Below, in pieces: positions 45,871 through 59,050 of a stretch of 64,000 bases of DNA. This stretch comes from Pseudisothecium myosuroides (taxonomy: Eukaryota > Streptophyta > Bryopsida > Hypnales > Lembophyllaceae). Every line of letters starts with the position of its first letter. Position 1 is the stretch's first letter. Location: positions 27,693,288-27,757,287 of the forward strand of contig OX637288.1 in the NCBI GenBank assembly GCA_951799445.1, written 5' to 3'. The position numbers and the translations under genes were made by a program. Under the pieces are notes generated by a model that was given only the letters and a program-made list of their open reading frames with translations, was not told the origin of the DNA and made no database searches.

Positions 45871-46771
45871 TTAACCCCCTAAAGGACCAACATGCCTTTT
45901 TTGGCAACATAGAAATTTCGGGCAGGTACGTGTGATTGGAGATTTGCATATTTTGGTCTGAAATTTTTATAGAAGGTGGGGACAAGGAATATCTTTCATA
46001 TGCACCAAATTTCATGACATTTGGAAATACGAGTCAAAAGTTATGGCCTAATATGTTGTTTGTTTCTCAACTAGGGCAGTCCGGGCATATCAGAAAAAAT
46101 CACTTTTTTCAAAAATAAAAATTTGAAATTGGTTTATTAGATTTATATATACCTGGAAAGCTTTGAATCATTCCATTTTGATCAATGAGTCAAACGTTAT
46201 GAGGATTTTTAGTTTGCGGGTAGTTATGGATTGTCTACTCTAAAACAAACTTTGAAGTCTTTTATCTCATTCAATTTTCAATATTTTTCAAAAAAAATAA
46301 AATTGTAGGATGTAGATTGTTTATTATAACATTGCAACCATTGGAATTGGCATTTTTCAATTCCAAATTAACTTCTTAACAATTTAGTGTTTTGAACCAT
46401 TCTCTACTTCTTTCTACTTACTATTTTTTTCCTATACGTTGTACAATTCCAAATAATCTGAAAATTTTCAAGAATGTAGCCAACTTGCCCTGAAGAATGA
46501 ATCCAAAGAAGCACAACCATTTTGAAAAATAATCTAACCTTGTGAAGTACAGCTGCCCGATTTTTTGCAAGGCCAAAAAAAGGACTTTTGTCACTTCAAA
46601 TGCTAATATCTTCCAATCTACACGATCGAAATTTCTGAAATTTTTTCCACATATTCTCAAACCAGAGTACTACAAGATCCTACGGTTACATGTGTCCAAA
46701 AATGATATTTTTCAAAAATTTGGTACTTGTACCAGAAATGGCAATTTTGGAACATTTTTGGTGAGGGTTAA
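45871..46771. mobile_element. TTAA element copy D (piggyBac-like)
   Basis: Left end TTAACCCCCTAAAGGACCAA is well kept; right end ...GGTGAGGGTTAA has lost the CCTTT part. The whole is colinear with copy E (59308-60240): TTTTTTGGCAACATAG near the left, AAGCTTTGAATCATTCCATT in the middle, TTGGTACTTGTA..AGAA.TGGCAATTTTG near the right. Confidence 0.7.
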
Positions 46772-47935
46772 GTAAGACAACATAATTGTTAAGGCAACCT
46801 GATTTCACTATTTTGTATAGTTAACTTATTCAAGTACATCTTTCCAAATTTTTAGTGAAAATACTTACCAATAAGAAGATGCTTACAGTGACTCCCAAAA
46901 GTAGTTGGCCACCCTAAAAATCGCTCCCATAAATTGAGAAATTGGAATTTTGAAGTGAAATTTAGACATGTTGTTGTACAAAAGGAATTATACCCTCATG
47001 TGCAATTTCACTATAAATGGACTATATTTAGACCTATTATTAATTGAATGAAATTTCTATGGAAAAAAAAACTTTTTGTGAGAAGTCAAAATGTCCCATT
47101 TCTTTTTATAGGAAGAATTTACATCTTGACAAGAATCACATGTTACAAGTTTCATGAATTTTGGATTTTTATTGATTGAGATCTAATTGACTGAAATTTG
47201 ACCCCAAAATTTTGTTTTTTTAATTTTTCACTTTATAAATTGTAAAATTAAAATTAAAAATGAATAGGTTGATTGCAAAATCAACCAAGGGCTAGTTGCG
47301 ATATTGAGAGCCTTACAACCAATCATAATGCGCCACAACTTCTCCGGGAACTGAACTACAACTTCACTGAAAGAGAGCAGCCTATACATTGGAAATGGAG
47401 GGGGGTGATCAGAAATGGGTAGGCTACCTTACATGAAGAATTTGCAGTTTTGAACTTTTCCTCTTCCAACCACACTCCGTCCTTTAGGGGTTAAGTCAAT
47501 GATGTGGATATAACTTCCTGTAGCATCAAAAAAGTTGCACACAAAAAATCAGATAAAAAAATTCATCCCACTCAGTCTTCAATGTGCACATGCAAAGCCT
47601 ATTTGACCACCCAAAGGACACAAAGCGCATCCTCGGTGTCCTTCCAGAGTTAATCATGCCAATGCCACCACATACCTTCATATCTTCCTAGAAAACATAT
47701 CTCTTTGAATTGTCCCCACAACTCAGTCATCAGGTTCAAGGTTCAAGTGTTTCCAAAAAAAAAAAAGGTTCAAGGTTCAAGTATGAGTCAATATTTTGGG
47801 CATTTCATTTGCTGCCTCACTGGCTCTTCATGTTTGTGAATCTTCCCAGCCATTCAGTTGCCGTCAAGAAACCAGAGGTTGGGCTAGCTGGGCACAGAAA
47901 TCAATAAGCTTCATGCACATGCACTCCCGTGTAGT
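46772..47935. other. Repeat-derived spacer
   Basis: An isolated right end GTCCTTTAGGGGTTAA at 47479-47494 belongs to the TTAA family but its left partner is not clear. A-run and GGTTCAAG repeats lie near 47730-47780. No gene. Confidence 0.4.
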
Positions 47936-48213
47936 AAGGTGGTTACCCCCAAAATTGCCACTATTTGCTACCATGCCCAGTTCCTAGACTGGTCAAATTT
48001 TCATCGATTTTCTTGTTGGCAAGTGAAAGGAGGTTCCAATGCACCCAAGAACGTGGCATTTGGATACCGTATGCAAAAGTTATAAAGGATTAAACTTTTT
48101 TTGGTAGATGTTCTAAAATCGTTTCTCCTACATAGGTCCATATTGATTTTGGAGATGTACACATAGAGATGATGACAATTTTGGGTTGGTGACATATTTT
48201 GGGTACCTACCTT
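47936..48213. mobile_element. AAGGTGGGTAC-type MITE, copy 3
   Basis: Left AAGGTGGTTACCCCCAAAAT, minus-strand right AAGGTAGGTACCCAAAATAT; 278 bp, inverted orientation to copy 2. Flanked by AGT on both sides (47933-47935 and 48214-48216), giving a 3-bp target duplication. Confidence 0.85.
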
Positions 48214-51200
48214 AGTAAATATGAAGCTATATGCATGTTTTTAGCAAGGACTTTATGAAAAACACTCATTAGTGTAGAGAAATTATTAACGTAAATGCAC
48301 CCATTCTTGACCGGTGACCCATACTTCAACTTGTAGGGTGCAGTTATTTCCAATCAAAGATTTCATTGGAAGCTTGGAATGTGTTTTTTCCCTCCTTTTT
48401 TCAGGGTTGGGACTACTACATTCATAGACGCGTATCCCAAAGTAGTGAACAAGAAAGTAGAAAGAAATGAGCAAGAAGTAGTTTTCAATTGACCCAAATT
48501 AGAAGAATTTAGATAGTGGCTATGTTGTATGCCTCCCAAAATTCATAGTAATTTCAATTCAAGCGACAAAATTACCAATTTTTTTGCAATCCCTGCCATT
48601 TCTATTTGCACCTCCCAAAATATTTGCTTTGCCTTGCACTACTCCAGAGCATATCCAGAACTGCTTATTTGATCAGTTATAGGTGCCTTTACCTTATTCA
48701 CTTATTATTCACCAGAACTGGAAAAAAAAAATTCAGAGTCAATGATGACCCTACCTTTTGAGATAATACTAGTAATGGCTCATCACCAAGTTCATAATTC
48801 CGAGGAGCTTTTTTGTCACTTTTTTTTTCCAAAAAAGTGAAAAGATTGCGGAACACATGCAAATGATCAGATCATCCCCCAAGAGTTCCATGACCGACCC
48901 AGTCCAGTCCAGCCAGTCCAGTGGGGTTTTTAAATTATTAAAATAAAAATCAATTAAAAATCAATTAATTAACTTAAAACGCCGCAGACAGAGGCCACTC
49001 AAGGAATGGGGCAGCGCTAACATAGCTTATCCGACAGCCGTGAATCTCGTCGGTCTCTCCGAAGCTTTCAAACTACAGTACCTTATTAAAAAAAATTGGA
49101 TAGGCAGCTACAGAGCTCTCGACACGTGGTTAACGGCACAAGGACCCAATAGCGGAGCTGAGCTGGTCTCACTGCTGGTGTGAAGGTGGTATTTAGTAAG
49201 TTACGGGCTTTTTCCGCATTGCGGCTCAACGGCGGCGATTTTATACAACGAGCCTCGTCTTGGATGCAGCTCCATCTACTCCTGTCTGTCTGACACACTA
49301 GCGCTGCAGCTGTCCCGTTGCCTGCTCCGTCTGGATAATATGGGTCCCAATACTTTTTTTTTACTTTTTTTATATTAAAAAAAAAAATTAATGAAAGGGA
49401 ACTCTCACTGGGGACTGAAGTGGGGAACCTGGCAGTATCAGTATTGTGCCTGAATGCACGTTTTCGGTGTACAGTACTGCGGTAAGTTCCTCCTGTCTGT
49501 CTGTAGAAGAGGAAGAAGGAGGGAGAAAGAAAATTCTGCAGGAAAGTCTGCCTGGTAGCTTTTGACCTGTTCTCGTGGTGGCACCAAAGTCCACAGGAGG
49601 GAGAGAGATAGGGCATGTCTGTACTGTACAGTATTGTACAATGTGGACTGGATGATTTTCAGAACCTACTGTAACTTACTATTGGGATGCAGAGGAGTAA
49701 TTAATAAGACGTGTACTGTAGTTTACCCCCTAAGGTTTACAACCTGTTTCCGACAATGTTAAGCGGTTTAGCATAAGGTAGAAACAACTGAAACCTTCAA
49801 AATGAGCAATTCAGCATAGTTGGAGGCACCGTTACTAGAAAAAAATATTTTTGTAATCTTAGCAATTGAAAATCATGAATTTTCAGAAGACAAAAAATTA
49901 GAATTTTTGGACATGGCATGTAATTTTTATGAATTTTCAAAGTGGTAGCTCTCTAGGTCACTAAAACCGTTGTATAGCTAGATCTAAAAAAGAAATCTCA
50001 AAAAAATTAGCAATCAAACAATTACAGTTAAGTATGGAGACGGTTTAATGACACTTTTGAAGGATACTTTAATGGAAGTCCAAGGACACTTTATTGGAAA
50101 TCTACTATGCAAGAATGGGTACAAGAACAGTTTTGGCATTTTTTTCCTTATGTTCGATTGAGAGATGGTGGTGGGAATTTTTTTTCCATTCAAGGAATAG
50201 AAATAATGAAAATTGCACTATTTTTTTCCCTACTTTTTTTTTATCAAGTTTGAAATTAGTAGAGATTAAAAAAGTATAGATTATTTGCAGATTGAGTTGT
50301 TCTCGATGTATAGGTGAACCTATTTCCGAGAAGCACAAAACTAAAAACTAGTCTTGGCAACTGTATTAGGTGTGAATGTATTATTTGTCCCACAATAAAG
50401 AAGCTGCTAAACCACATCAACTTCCCTTCATTCACAAAAATATATCACCCTATCTTGCACAAATGGGGCAACATGTCGAAAACATGTCATATACCTTAAG
50501 GGATTTCGAGGACTATTGGAATCTTCAAAATCAATTTAGAAACCAAGAACAAACAAGGTAAACAATTGTATTGCATTTTGGCACAAACTAATATGAAAGT
50601 GTATGTAAGATAGCACAACAAATTGTCCTAATTTTTTGGAAGAAAAAAAGGGATGTTCCTTTGTATTTTAGAGGTCATTTAGTGATCATATTTTCTTATT
50701 CTGTTGAAATTGATGTACAATAGGGAAAAACTTGTAGTGGATGGTTGGCATAGAAGAAAGGATGTATTAAGGTAAACCAGCTCATGATAGGCCCCCCACC
50801 AATGTAGACACCTAGGAAATTATCCATTACAGTTTTACATCAACGCGTGACATAATGTTTGCAATAACTGAGATTTGAGCTAATTAGGTTGAGTTAGTGG
50901 CTACAATCAATGCCTTGGGTGCTAGTAAAGGAATTATTAGAGACTGCAATAGGAACTTCCACCTTTTTAGTATAAATTCATAATAAGAAGTAACTTTTTT
51001 ATTTCTTTATGTCATGGCCTTGTTAGAAAATATTATGGCCAAGTTAAGAAACATTGTGATTGCTTTAAGAGGTAAGATGACCAATATGGGTACGCTTTTT
51101 GTTAGTTTGAGGGTATTCTAGAGACTATTTTGGTCCAATTGTGTAGCACGCTTCAAAAATTCATAACAAATCCATAATTTGTCAAAAAAATAAAATTTCA

Positions 51201-51700
51201 AAGTGCTCTCTCCATTTCTCACATTTGTCTTTATGTGGCTAAATTTTTATTTTTTTCAATAATGCCAACAAGGCCAACCAGTCAATCTGCCTGTCATAGG
51301 TTGGTTTAACCTATGCAACCTATGTCAACCACTGGATGCAATCGAGGTTGAAGGGCATTCCAGTCCTTTGTCAACAAATGAAGGCAACCAACAAGGAATA
51401 AGCTTAAGTGTCATCTTCAAAGAATGAAGGTGACCTTCACATAAGGGAATGTCACTGTTTGCACAAGGCTGCAGCAGACTTTTGGTATGACTTACCCCAG
51501 TGCATTCATATTGCCTATCTTGATCTGGTTTTTGTTGATGCCATTGTATAAACATTTTTGAAGCGAAGCACGCATCCACAATTAATCAACGAAAGTGATG
51601 AGGGTGTGCATCACTCACCGGTTCATGTGATGCAAACATCAAGAGAGTTTTTGAAGTTGCATCTAACAAGTGGCCCCTCTTTGTATAGACAGCATACTGC
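48214..51700. other. Intergenic, repeat remnants, no gene seen
   Basis: Bases 49790-50145 are related to 24690-25070. An AAGGTAAACCAGCTCATG end lies near 50767. CTGTACTGTACAGTATTGTAC near 49620 is a short imperfect palindrome. The 176-codon minus frame at 49086-49616 spans a T-run/A-run low-complexity stretch and has no recognised domain. Confidence 0.4.
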
Positions 51701-51800
51701 AAAATTTGAGTGGTTTGAATGTAATCCAATATACACGATTTTGTGAAAATTTGAGTGGTTTGGATGTAATCTGATGTACATGATTTTGCAAAAATTGCAG
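51701..51800. repeat. 45-bp tandem repeat, about 2.2 units
   Basis: Units start at 51701 and 51746 with AAAATTTGAGTGGTTTG, then ATGTAATC..AT.TAC..GATTTTG; a third begins at 51791. Confidence 0.75.
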
Positions 51801-52181
51801 AGATAACCAAAAACAAAAGTGTTTTTTTGACAACACTATAGCATCACAAAATTTTTAGCCATCACTTCACCAACATTGTACACTCAAATACGTGTTTTTA
51901 TGCAATGGATAAGCCACGTGAATAAAGAAGATGGGGGGAGCTAATGAAAAGAAGTTTTCATTGCGAAAAGGAGAGTGCAACAAATCCGAGGTTGTCTTCT
52001 GCGGGTGTGTACACGGTAAGTGTATGTAGGTGTACATGGGTTGTGATTGGCCATAGAATTTTAAGGTCTATTCACTGTCCAAAATAGGTGCACCTTTTGC
52101 AACCTGCACTCGCGTAAAGCGCACCCACAACTACATTCCCCAACAACACACAAGAGAAGAATATTTTACCCCACATGCTAA

Positions 52182-52764
52182 TTAACCCCTACTAGACTGA
52201 GGCACATTTTAGACAAAAATTGTGAAAATTGCTACTTTTTAGGGCAATGAAAATAAGAATGAAAAAATGTTTTTTTTTTAAAACTCAACAATACAAATTT
52301 GTACTAGACTACTATGGGAATGCATGAAAAAAAATTCAAAAACTTTAACTACATGGATTGAAAGATAATAGTGTTTGAAATTAGAAGAAAAAGTATTTTT
52401 TTGACCTTGCTTGACAGGGCCAATAGACTTTAATCCCTCCAAGAGTGAGATTTTTACATTGAACATAGTTAATTTTTTGACATTTGCATCTTGTGTCATG
52501 TGAATTACATACCTACCAAACTTCAAAATCATAGGAGGAGTTTTGCACATGCTCCCTAAAACTACCCAAATTGTCCCAAAAATTTAGGGCAAGAACTTTT
52601 GATTTAGGCACCCAATAAAAAAAAATTATATTCTCACTAGAGGGGTACATGCATGTTCACACTGTGTCAAAATTTTGTGAACATTTGACTAAAATTGACT
52701 TTATAGGAACTTACCCGAGATTTCTTGTGTACATTGAACGGACACTTGATCCTTTAGGAATTAA
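52182..52764. mobile_element. TTAA element copy I (short, worn)
   Basis: Left TTAACCCCTACTAGACTG; minus-strand right TTAATTCCTAAAGGATCAAG. TTAA at both edges; 583 bp. End similarity is weaker than in copies C and F. Confidence 0.5.
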
Positions 52765-53367
52765 GTAGACTTAAGATTGAGCATACCATAGACCGCTAGT
52801 GACATATTTAAAACTAGGGCAAATGAATAAAGAGTCTTTTGAGAGTAAGATAGAAGAGCCTATTTAACATACAAGTTTGGGCAAGTCCATTTGTAGACAA
52901 ATATCTTTTTGTAATGTTCATATGCAATCTGAAATGGACATTACAACAAGAAATTTGCCTACAATGTGCTTTGCCAATTTGTGTCTAGAATAAATTCCTA
53001 TATCTTAGTTTTATAAATTGTCCAAGATATTTGTACCAAAATCATCATTCATAAAGTAAAAGAATGCTTTGAAGTGGCGATTTGGGGGCACATAACTTAT
53101 GTCATATGTATAAAAAAATCCATGGACTTGTTTACATGAAGACGATGATGTAAGGTAAGGTAACAAGTCCTTAAAGTGACCAAGCTCTTCAAATTGCTCC
53201 TATAAAAAGGTCTAGTATGGTTGATGTAGAATTGAAGAATTGAGATATGCTAAAGTTTAATATTTGTCTCCACAAGGTGTCTAGAGATAATGAAAATCTG
53301 TAAAGAACGAAATTTAGCTCTGAGATGGATGAAAAGAGAAAAGCAAATGATGTATATAAGAAAAATT
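52765..53367. other. Intergenic, no gene seen
   Basis: AT-rich with a TAAGGTAAGGTAAC run at about 53151. Nothing else. Confidence 0.4.
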
Positions 53368-53699
<332 letters not shown>

Positions 53700-53899
53700 G
53701 AAGCCATAAATTTTCCGTTTTCAATTAGAGAAAATATGGTAATGAATGTTTTGTTTTCTATTTTCCATTTTCTAGTAGTAAAGGACACATTCTAAACCCA
53801 TGTTGGGTGTCATTAAAATACAAGAAGATTGTTTTGGGGATACATCATGTCCCATTCTTAGGACTATGCCATGTGATTAGTACACCACCTATGAACTAA
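53700..53899. other. Spacer
   Basis: Short AT-rich flank between the microsatellite and the LINE relic. Confidence 0.4.
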
Positions 53900-54990
53900 A
53901 ATAGGAGCCTATTAGCTTTCACTTTCAAAAATTATAACTAAATTTATAGCATACTTAAAATTATGCAACTTCTTGCATTCATTTTGGATTTCATTTTCCT
54001 TTCATTGAAAATTTATTGAAAATTCATGCATTTGGGGGCATCATACCATTGACCATTAGTTTTACTATAAGGCCTTGCATTTAAAAGGTTGGATCAATAA
54101 ATTTGACTCCTCCCTTGTTATATGGTTGTATGAAAGAATTCCATTCTATTTTGGTTCTACACCATCTTTTTCCATTTTCCCCCAATCATATGACATTTTG
54201 GAAGAAATTATTGATTTTTGATATGATATCAATGTGAATAGTCCAACAAGATGCAAGGTACTATATTGATGCTCATAAAACTTGGTTAGCTATTAGTACC
54301 TTACTAGCAAGTGAGAGCTTGATTGTACACCAATAGGCTAATTATTGTTTAAGATTTTGTAATGCAATTTTGAACCTTTGTTTTGTTGAGATTTGGAAGC
54401 CTACTAGGAAACCTAAAATATCTAATGGTCTCTTATGGTGCTAGCCATTGTAGTTGGACTTCCGTACTCCAATCAAAAGGTTTAGGGTTGTTACCAATTT
54501 AGATAGCTTTTGATTTATGCCAATTGATTTTTTATCATTATACCATAGAAAAGATGTCAAGGGTTGTTTTGGCTCTATTAAGGATTCCTTCTATCTCCGC
54601 TAGGTAGAGGTTTGTATCATTTGCAAATTTTTAGTCAACAACACTACAATCTATATTTGGGAGTTTAAGGCCTTGAACTCTTTGGCTTTCTGATAAGTAG
54701 CCAAGACAATCTGCAATAAAGAGATACAAAAATGAAGAAAGTAGGCAACCTTGTCTGATTGACCTAGTAAATTTGAAGGGGGAATTGTTAGTATTATTAA
54801 TTTCCACAATGCACTAGGAGTCGATATATAAGGCTCTAACCCGTTTAATCCATTATTGATTGAAGCCCATGGTAGACATAGTGACTTTTAGGAAGCCCCA
54901 TTTAATTCTATCAGAGGCTTTTTTAAAGTCAAGTAGTAACATTACCATGAGTTGGGAGGATTCCATGGCGCATTCCATTGACTCAAAAGT
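53900..54990 (-). mobile_element. Degenerate LINE (non-LTR) reverse transcriptase
   Basis: Minus-strand reading from about 54950 gives LLLDFKKASDRIKWGFLK, then MSTMGFN, TRSIRQGCLLSSFLYLFIAD and FANDTNLYL. These are the FxKAxDxxxW, RQGxxLSxxLYxL and F/YADD motifs of plant LINE reverse transcriptases, with the catalytic motif altered to FAND. Further down come KVLIANQVL..ASI.YLASCW and FIQPYNKGGVKFIDP, typical of the region after the RT domain. Several in-frame stops. No endonuclease domain or tail was found. A dead fragment. Confidence 0.85.
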
Positions 54991-57063
54991 AAAGAAGACA
55001 TTGTCTATACTGTTTCTTCTTCTTATACATCCCGTTTGGTTGGATCCAATGAGGGCGTCTAATGCTCAGTGTCCCCTCTTGTTATGACCTTTTTGTACTT
55101 TTATTTAATGGTTACTTTTCTTTAAAAAAAAAGAAGAAAAAGAAAAAGATAAGAAGTTCTATTGTGGTCCCTAACTCACTCCATTTCCATCACCCATAAC
55201 TTTGATTGTGACTATTGGAGTCCTCCCATTTTGACCCAAATTCCATTTATTCAAAGAACAATGATTCTAAGTTGAATGCACGCTTGTGCCTTGGGCCCAT
55301 TCTGACCTGTCGGGAATGGCCACAATATGTCTCCAATGGGCTGATTTCCTTACCTTACTATAAAACACTCGCGAGCAAAGGGCCCATGACGGAGCATCCT
55401 CTTGACTGAGTTTACGTTTCGCAGCAGACACCCACACCCTGTTGAAATTGTTGACTCCGCCACCATGCCCTGCTGTTTATTTCTAATGCCAAACCAGGCA
55501 TGCACAATGGCTCCAAGACAAAAGAAACAAAAGAAACACATGGATGGAGAAGACTATCTTGCCCAAAGAGAAAATAAATATAACTTAAAAACTGAACGAA
55601 GACTTTCTTTTCTTCTTTTTTCTAGAATCTACCAACTAGTGATGAGTGTCGACGACATGCCACCTCATAATGCAAATGTGCTGAGATGGATCCTGAGGTT
55701 ATTACAGGACCCCCGGCCCATGCAATATTTTTTTCATCAAAAGTCTCTCTCTTTTATCAAAAGACTCTCCTCATCGAAAGTTGAGTACACGAAGTAAAAG
55801 GTGTAGTAGTAGATCTAATCATTAGAGTTTGTAAAAAGTGGATGAGGTTGACATGTTGGATGCAATCTCAAATATGACTGGCGAGAACTACGTCAAAAGG
55901 GGTTCAAACTGCCAATGTCCTGCGTACTACTGATATCAGGGCACTGGTTATCCAAACCACTGAAGTACCCATAGACAAAAAAAATACAAAAAAAACAAAA
56001 AACAAAAACAAAAACAACCCCACTGAAATACCCATAGAAGATAAGAAAGATTTTTGAAAAATGATACTAATGGGTCCATCCCATGTGTCATATTTAGTTC
56101 CTAGCTACCAGTTTCTGCTACTATCCCCCGGACATGGTCAGCGTGACTGCGGCTGCAAGTTGCCTCAGTTTGCAAACTCAACAAAACTTGCTATAGGATT
56201 TTTTTTTTGCAACATGAAATTCTTGTTCTTCATAACATTATTAACTCTTGAATGACGCGGTTGAGGTCAAAAAATAGTTGTTGGGTGATTTCATTGTTCA
56301 CTATAGAAACAAAGAATGCACCTGTTGGTTCAATAAATAAATCGGAGTCACTACCTTGGTCATGGGGGCCACATCTTTAAAAGGTTTATCAGCATTGGGG
56401 GCCCCTTTGACTCTCCCCAAAAGCAGGAGTCCCTAATGTTGCAACTTCCCAACAGGCTAATGACTCTTTGCAGTTTAAACTAAATTCACTCCTAAGGATT
56501 CACGGAGGGTCTTATCACAATCTTCACATGAGAATGGTATAGGTTGGTTAACATTGTTATATTGTGTGAGAAATAAAAAATAATAATCATACAAAACAAT
56601 TGCATCGAAGTCTAAGTCAACAATCTGTTTAGGTTAAATTGCAATGAAGGATTTTCTTGAAGTTATTGTAACTTGCAATTTCAGCGGAGTGATGAAGCAA
56701 CTTAATTACATCCATAATGTGAATGCATCGTCATATATGTAGATGACTAAATGCTTTCTGAAGATTTACTCCACTCAAGAATGGAGAATATTTTGAGAAA
56801 TAATTCCCTATTTATTGACAAATCACTATATTGCAAAATACCACCATGAATAACCCCCTTGCTTGCAATGAAATTCTCCCTCATTTTTTATTTTTATTTT
56901 TCTGAAACATGCAAACACTTTATTCACTTGGATGTACACCACCATCACAATTTTACCCACAGTGGGCTCACTCACATCACTACTGAAACTCAAATTGAGT
57001 TCCAAATGAGACCGTTCTACCAAGATCCATGAAGGCTTCCCAAAGCATGTCTGCTCAGTAGTA
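54991..57063. other. Intergenic, no gene seen
   Basis: A-rich tracts near 55120 and 55980. A 131-codon plus frame (55402-55797) has no recognised domain. Bases 56270-56385 match the end of TTAA copy H. Confidence 0.45.
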
Positions 57064-57254
57064 CAGTAGAACCTCTCTAAGTCGATCCCCTTTGAGTCGA
57101 TAAACCTCTCTAAATCAGTCATGTCAAACCGGTCCCGGACTAGGCCAGATAACAAAGGCTGTGACTAAAAATGACCCTCTCTAAGTTAATAAACCTCTGT
57201 AAACTACTCATGTCAGACCGGTCCGGGACCGATCGACTTAGAGAGGTTCTACTG
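57064..57254. mobile_element. Pogo/Emigrant-like MITE, second copy
   Basis: Starts CAGTAGAACCTCTCTAAGTC and ends GACTTAGAGAGGTTCTACTG; 24-bp-class inverted ends. TA precedes the left end; the right end is followed by TTAG, so the TA duplication is off by one. Internal words CCTCTCTAAGT and CATGTCA.ACCGGTCC.GGAC repeat twice. Confidence 0.75.
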
Positions 57255-57727
57255 TTAGTACTGTACATGCTTGTTCTTGAGTTGGTCCAAGTCAAATTGG
57301 CTCTCACTTGAGTAACAATCAATAAAAAGGAGAAAAAAGAGTCAAAGTGAGCCAGCAAGGATGACCTTAACATAATTAAGTCCTGATCGTGATGATACCT
57401 GCAGATTTGCCTGTCTCGCAGCTGCAGGTCACTTACTGCAAAAGCATGTCATTAACAGAGAATGCTTACCTGTAATGATAGTATGAGACCTAAAAGCAAA
57501 CCGGCCTAGTCCTGGAAGTGAGGTGGCAGGCACATGCTGCAGAAGATTGGGTAGCAGCAAATTGGCACACGAAGTTACTGGACTGACAATGTAATGGCAA
57601 TGAGTCACTGCAGGGTGGAATGTTGAGCATCGCCACCGAGCCCCGGCATGGGGAACGGTACATGACTAAGGCCACAGCAGATACTTTTCACTCACTCGCC
57701 AGTCGCCACAATGCTGGTAAGGCATGT
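57255..57727. other. Intergenic, no gene seen
   Basis: Somewhat GC-richer spacer; no recognisable frame. Confidence 0.4.
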
Positions 57728-57780
57728 AAGGTGAGTACACCCAAAACCGCCCCTTCTTGCTACTGATCCTAGTTACTATA

Positions 57781-57905
57781 AAGGTATGTTCACACTTGGT
57801 GTTAGAGGTATTCTTTGGAATGTGAATCCGGTCCAGAAGGAGGCGAAAATTCATTCCTAAGACCCTTTGTAACAACACCTTTAACATCAAGTGGGAACAT
57901 ACCTT
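57781..57905. mobile_element. Short MITE, AAGGTATGTTCACACTTGG ends, nested
   Basis: Left AAGGTATGTTCACACTTGG, minus-strand right AAAGGTATGTTCCCACTTGA. 125 bp, inside the AAGGTGGGTAC-type MITE. Sister of 23058-23184. Confidence 0.8.
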
Positions 57906-57990
57906 TCAAACTAGTCAAATTTTCATTGATTTGGAAGGAGGTTCCAACGTACCAGAGAACGTGGCATTTGGATCCTATATGCAAAAGTTA

Positions 57991-58928
57991 TTAACCCCTA
58001 AAGGCCCAAGGCCTTTTTTCTGCCAAAAAACACTGAAAACTGCCATTTCTATAGCAAGCAGTAAAAAAATTTGAAAAATGTTTTTTTTTTGCACATCTAA
58101 CCGTAGGATCTTACACCTAACTAGTATGAAAATGTGTGGAAAAAATTTCAGAATTTTTGACCGCTCAGATTGCAAGTTATCTGCGTTTAAAGTGGAAAAA
58201 ACAAGTATTTCAGCACATTGCGGGATTAGATTTTTTGACTTTAAACATTTTTAACTTAAAATTTTTAAACTACAGAGTTTGGAGCTTCAAAACTTTATAG
58301 TGGAGAATTGAGTTGAGAATCTAGGGAAAAAAAATATTCAAAAAAACTTAATTATCATTCCTAAAAAATTTATTAAGTAGAAGTAGGTATGAGATAGAAG
58401 GAAATCTAAAATATTAATATATTTTAGATGGAATTAAAATGCACTAATCCCAATGGTGAGATTGTTCTAGCAAGTAAACTAAACCATAAGAATTTTTTAT
58501 TTGAAAAATTGCAAAAATAGCATTCAGAAATGAATCCTACAAGTTATTTTTTTCAAGAAGATGCTCTAATTGCCCGAAAAACAAGAATGTCCATAACTTT
58601 CTCATAACAAATCCAAATGAAATGAATCAAAGCTTTCCAGATAGAAAAAAATATAATCTACAAGAAAAAAATATTTTTAAAAAAATCAAATTTTTGCCAA
58701 AATTTTTTTGCTGCCCGAACTGCCCAGTTACGATAAAAAAGTAATATATTTGGCCATAACTTTTGACTCCTATTTTCGAATGTCCTGAAATTTGGTGCAT
58801 ATGAAAGATATTCCTCGCGCCCACCTTCTATTAAAATTTCAGCTTAAAATATGGAAATCTCTAGTCACACGTACCTGTCCAAAATTTCTATACAGCCAAA
58901 AAAGGCATACCAGTCCTTTAGGGGTTAA
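57991..58928. mobile_element. TTAA element copy F (piggyBac-like), with empty-site proof
   Basis: Left TTAACCCCTAAAGGCCCAAG, right CCAGTCCTTTAGGGGTTAA; TTAA at both edges (57991-57994 and 58925-58928). It interrupts the host MITE exactly where the uninterrupted copy at about 44045-44055 reads a single TTAA. Interior non-coding, related to copies B, D and E. Confidence 0.9.
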
Positions 58929-59050
58929 GGAACAAAGTTTGGTTCTAAAATTGTTTCTTTCACATATTAGGTATAGAAGTGATTATGGAGATGTACATAG
59001 AATAAAGATGGCGTTTTTAGGTAAATGGCACATTTTGGGGCACCTACCTG

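Larger units (their letters stand above)
57728..59049. mobile_element. AAGGTGGGTAC-type MITE, copy 4, carrying two insertions
   Basis: Starts AAGGTGAGTACACCCAAAAC and ends ...GGGGCACCTACCT. Removing the short MITE at 57781-57905 and TTAA element F leaves a copy colinear with 43929-44202 (reversed): AAGGAGGTTCCAACG, GTGGCATTTGGAT, ATGCAAAAGTTA, then GGAACAAAGTTTGGTTCTAA and GGAGATGTACAT. Confidence 0.85.
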
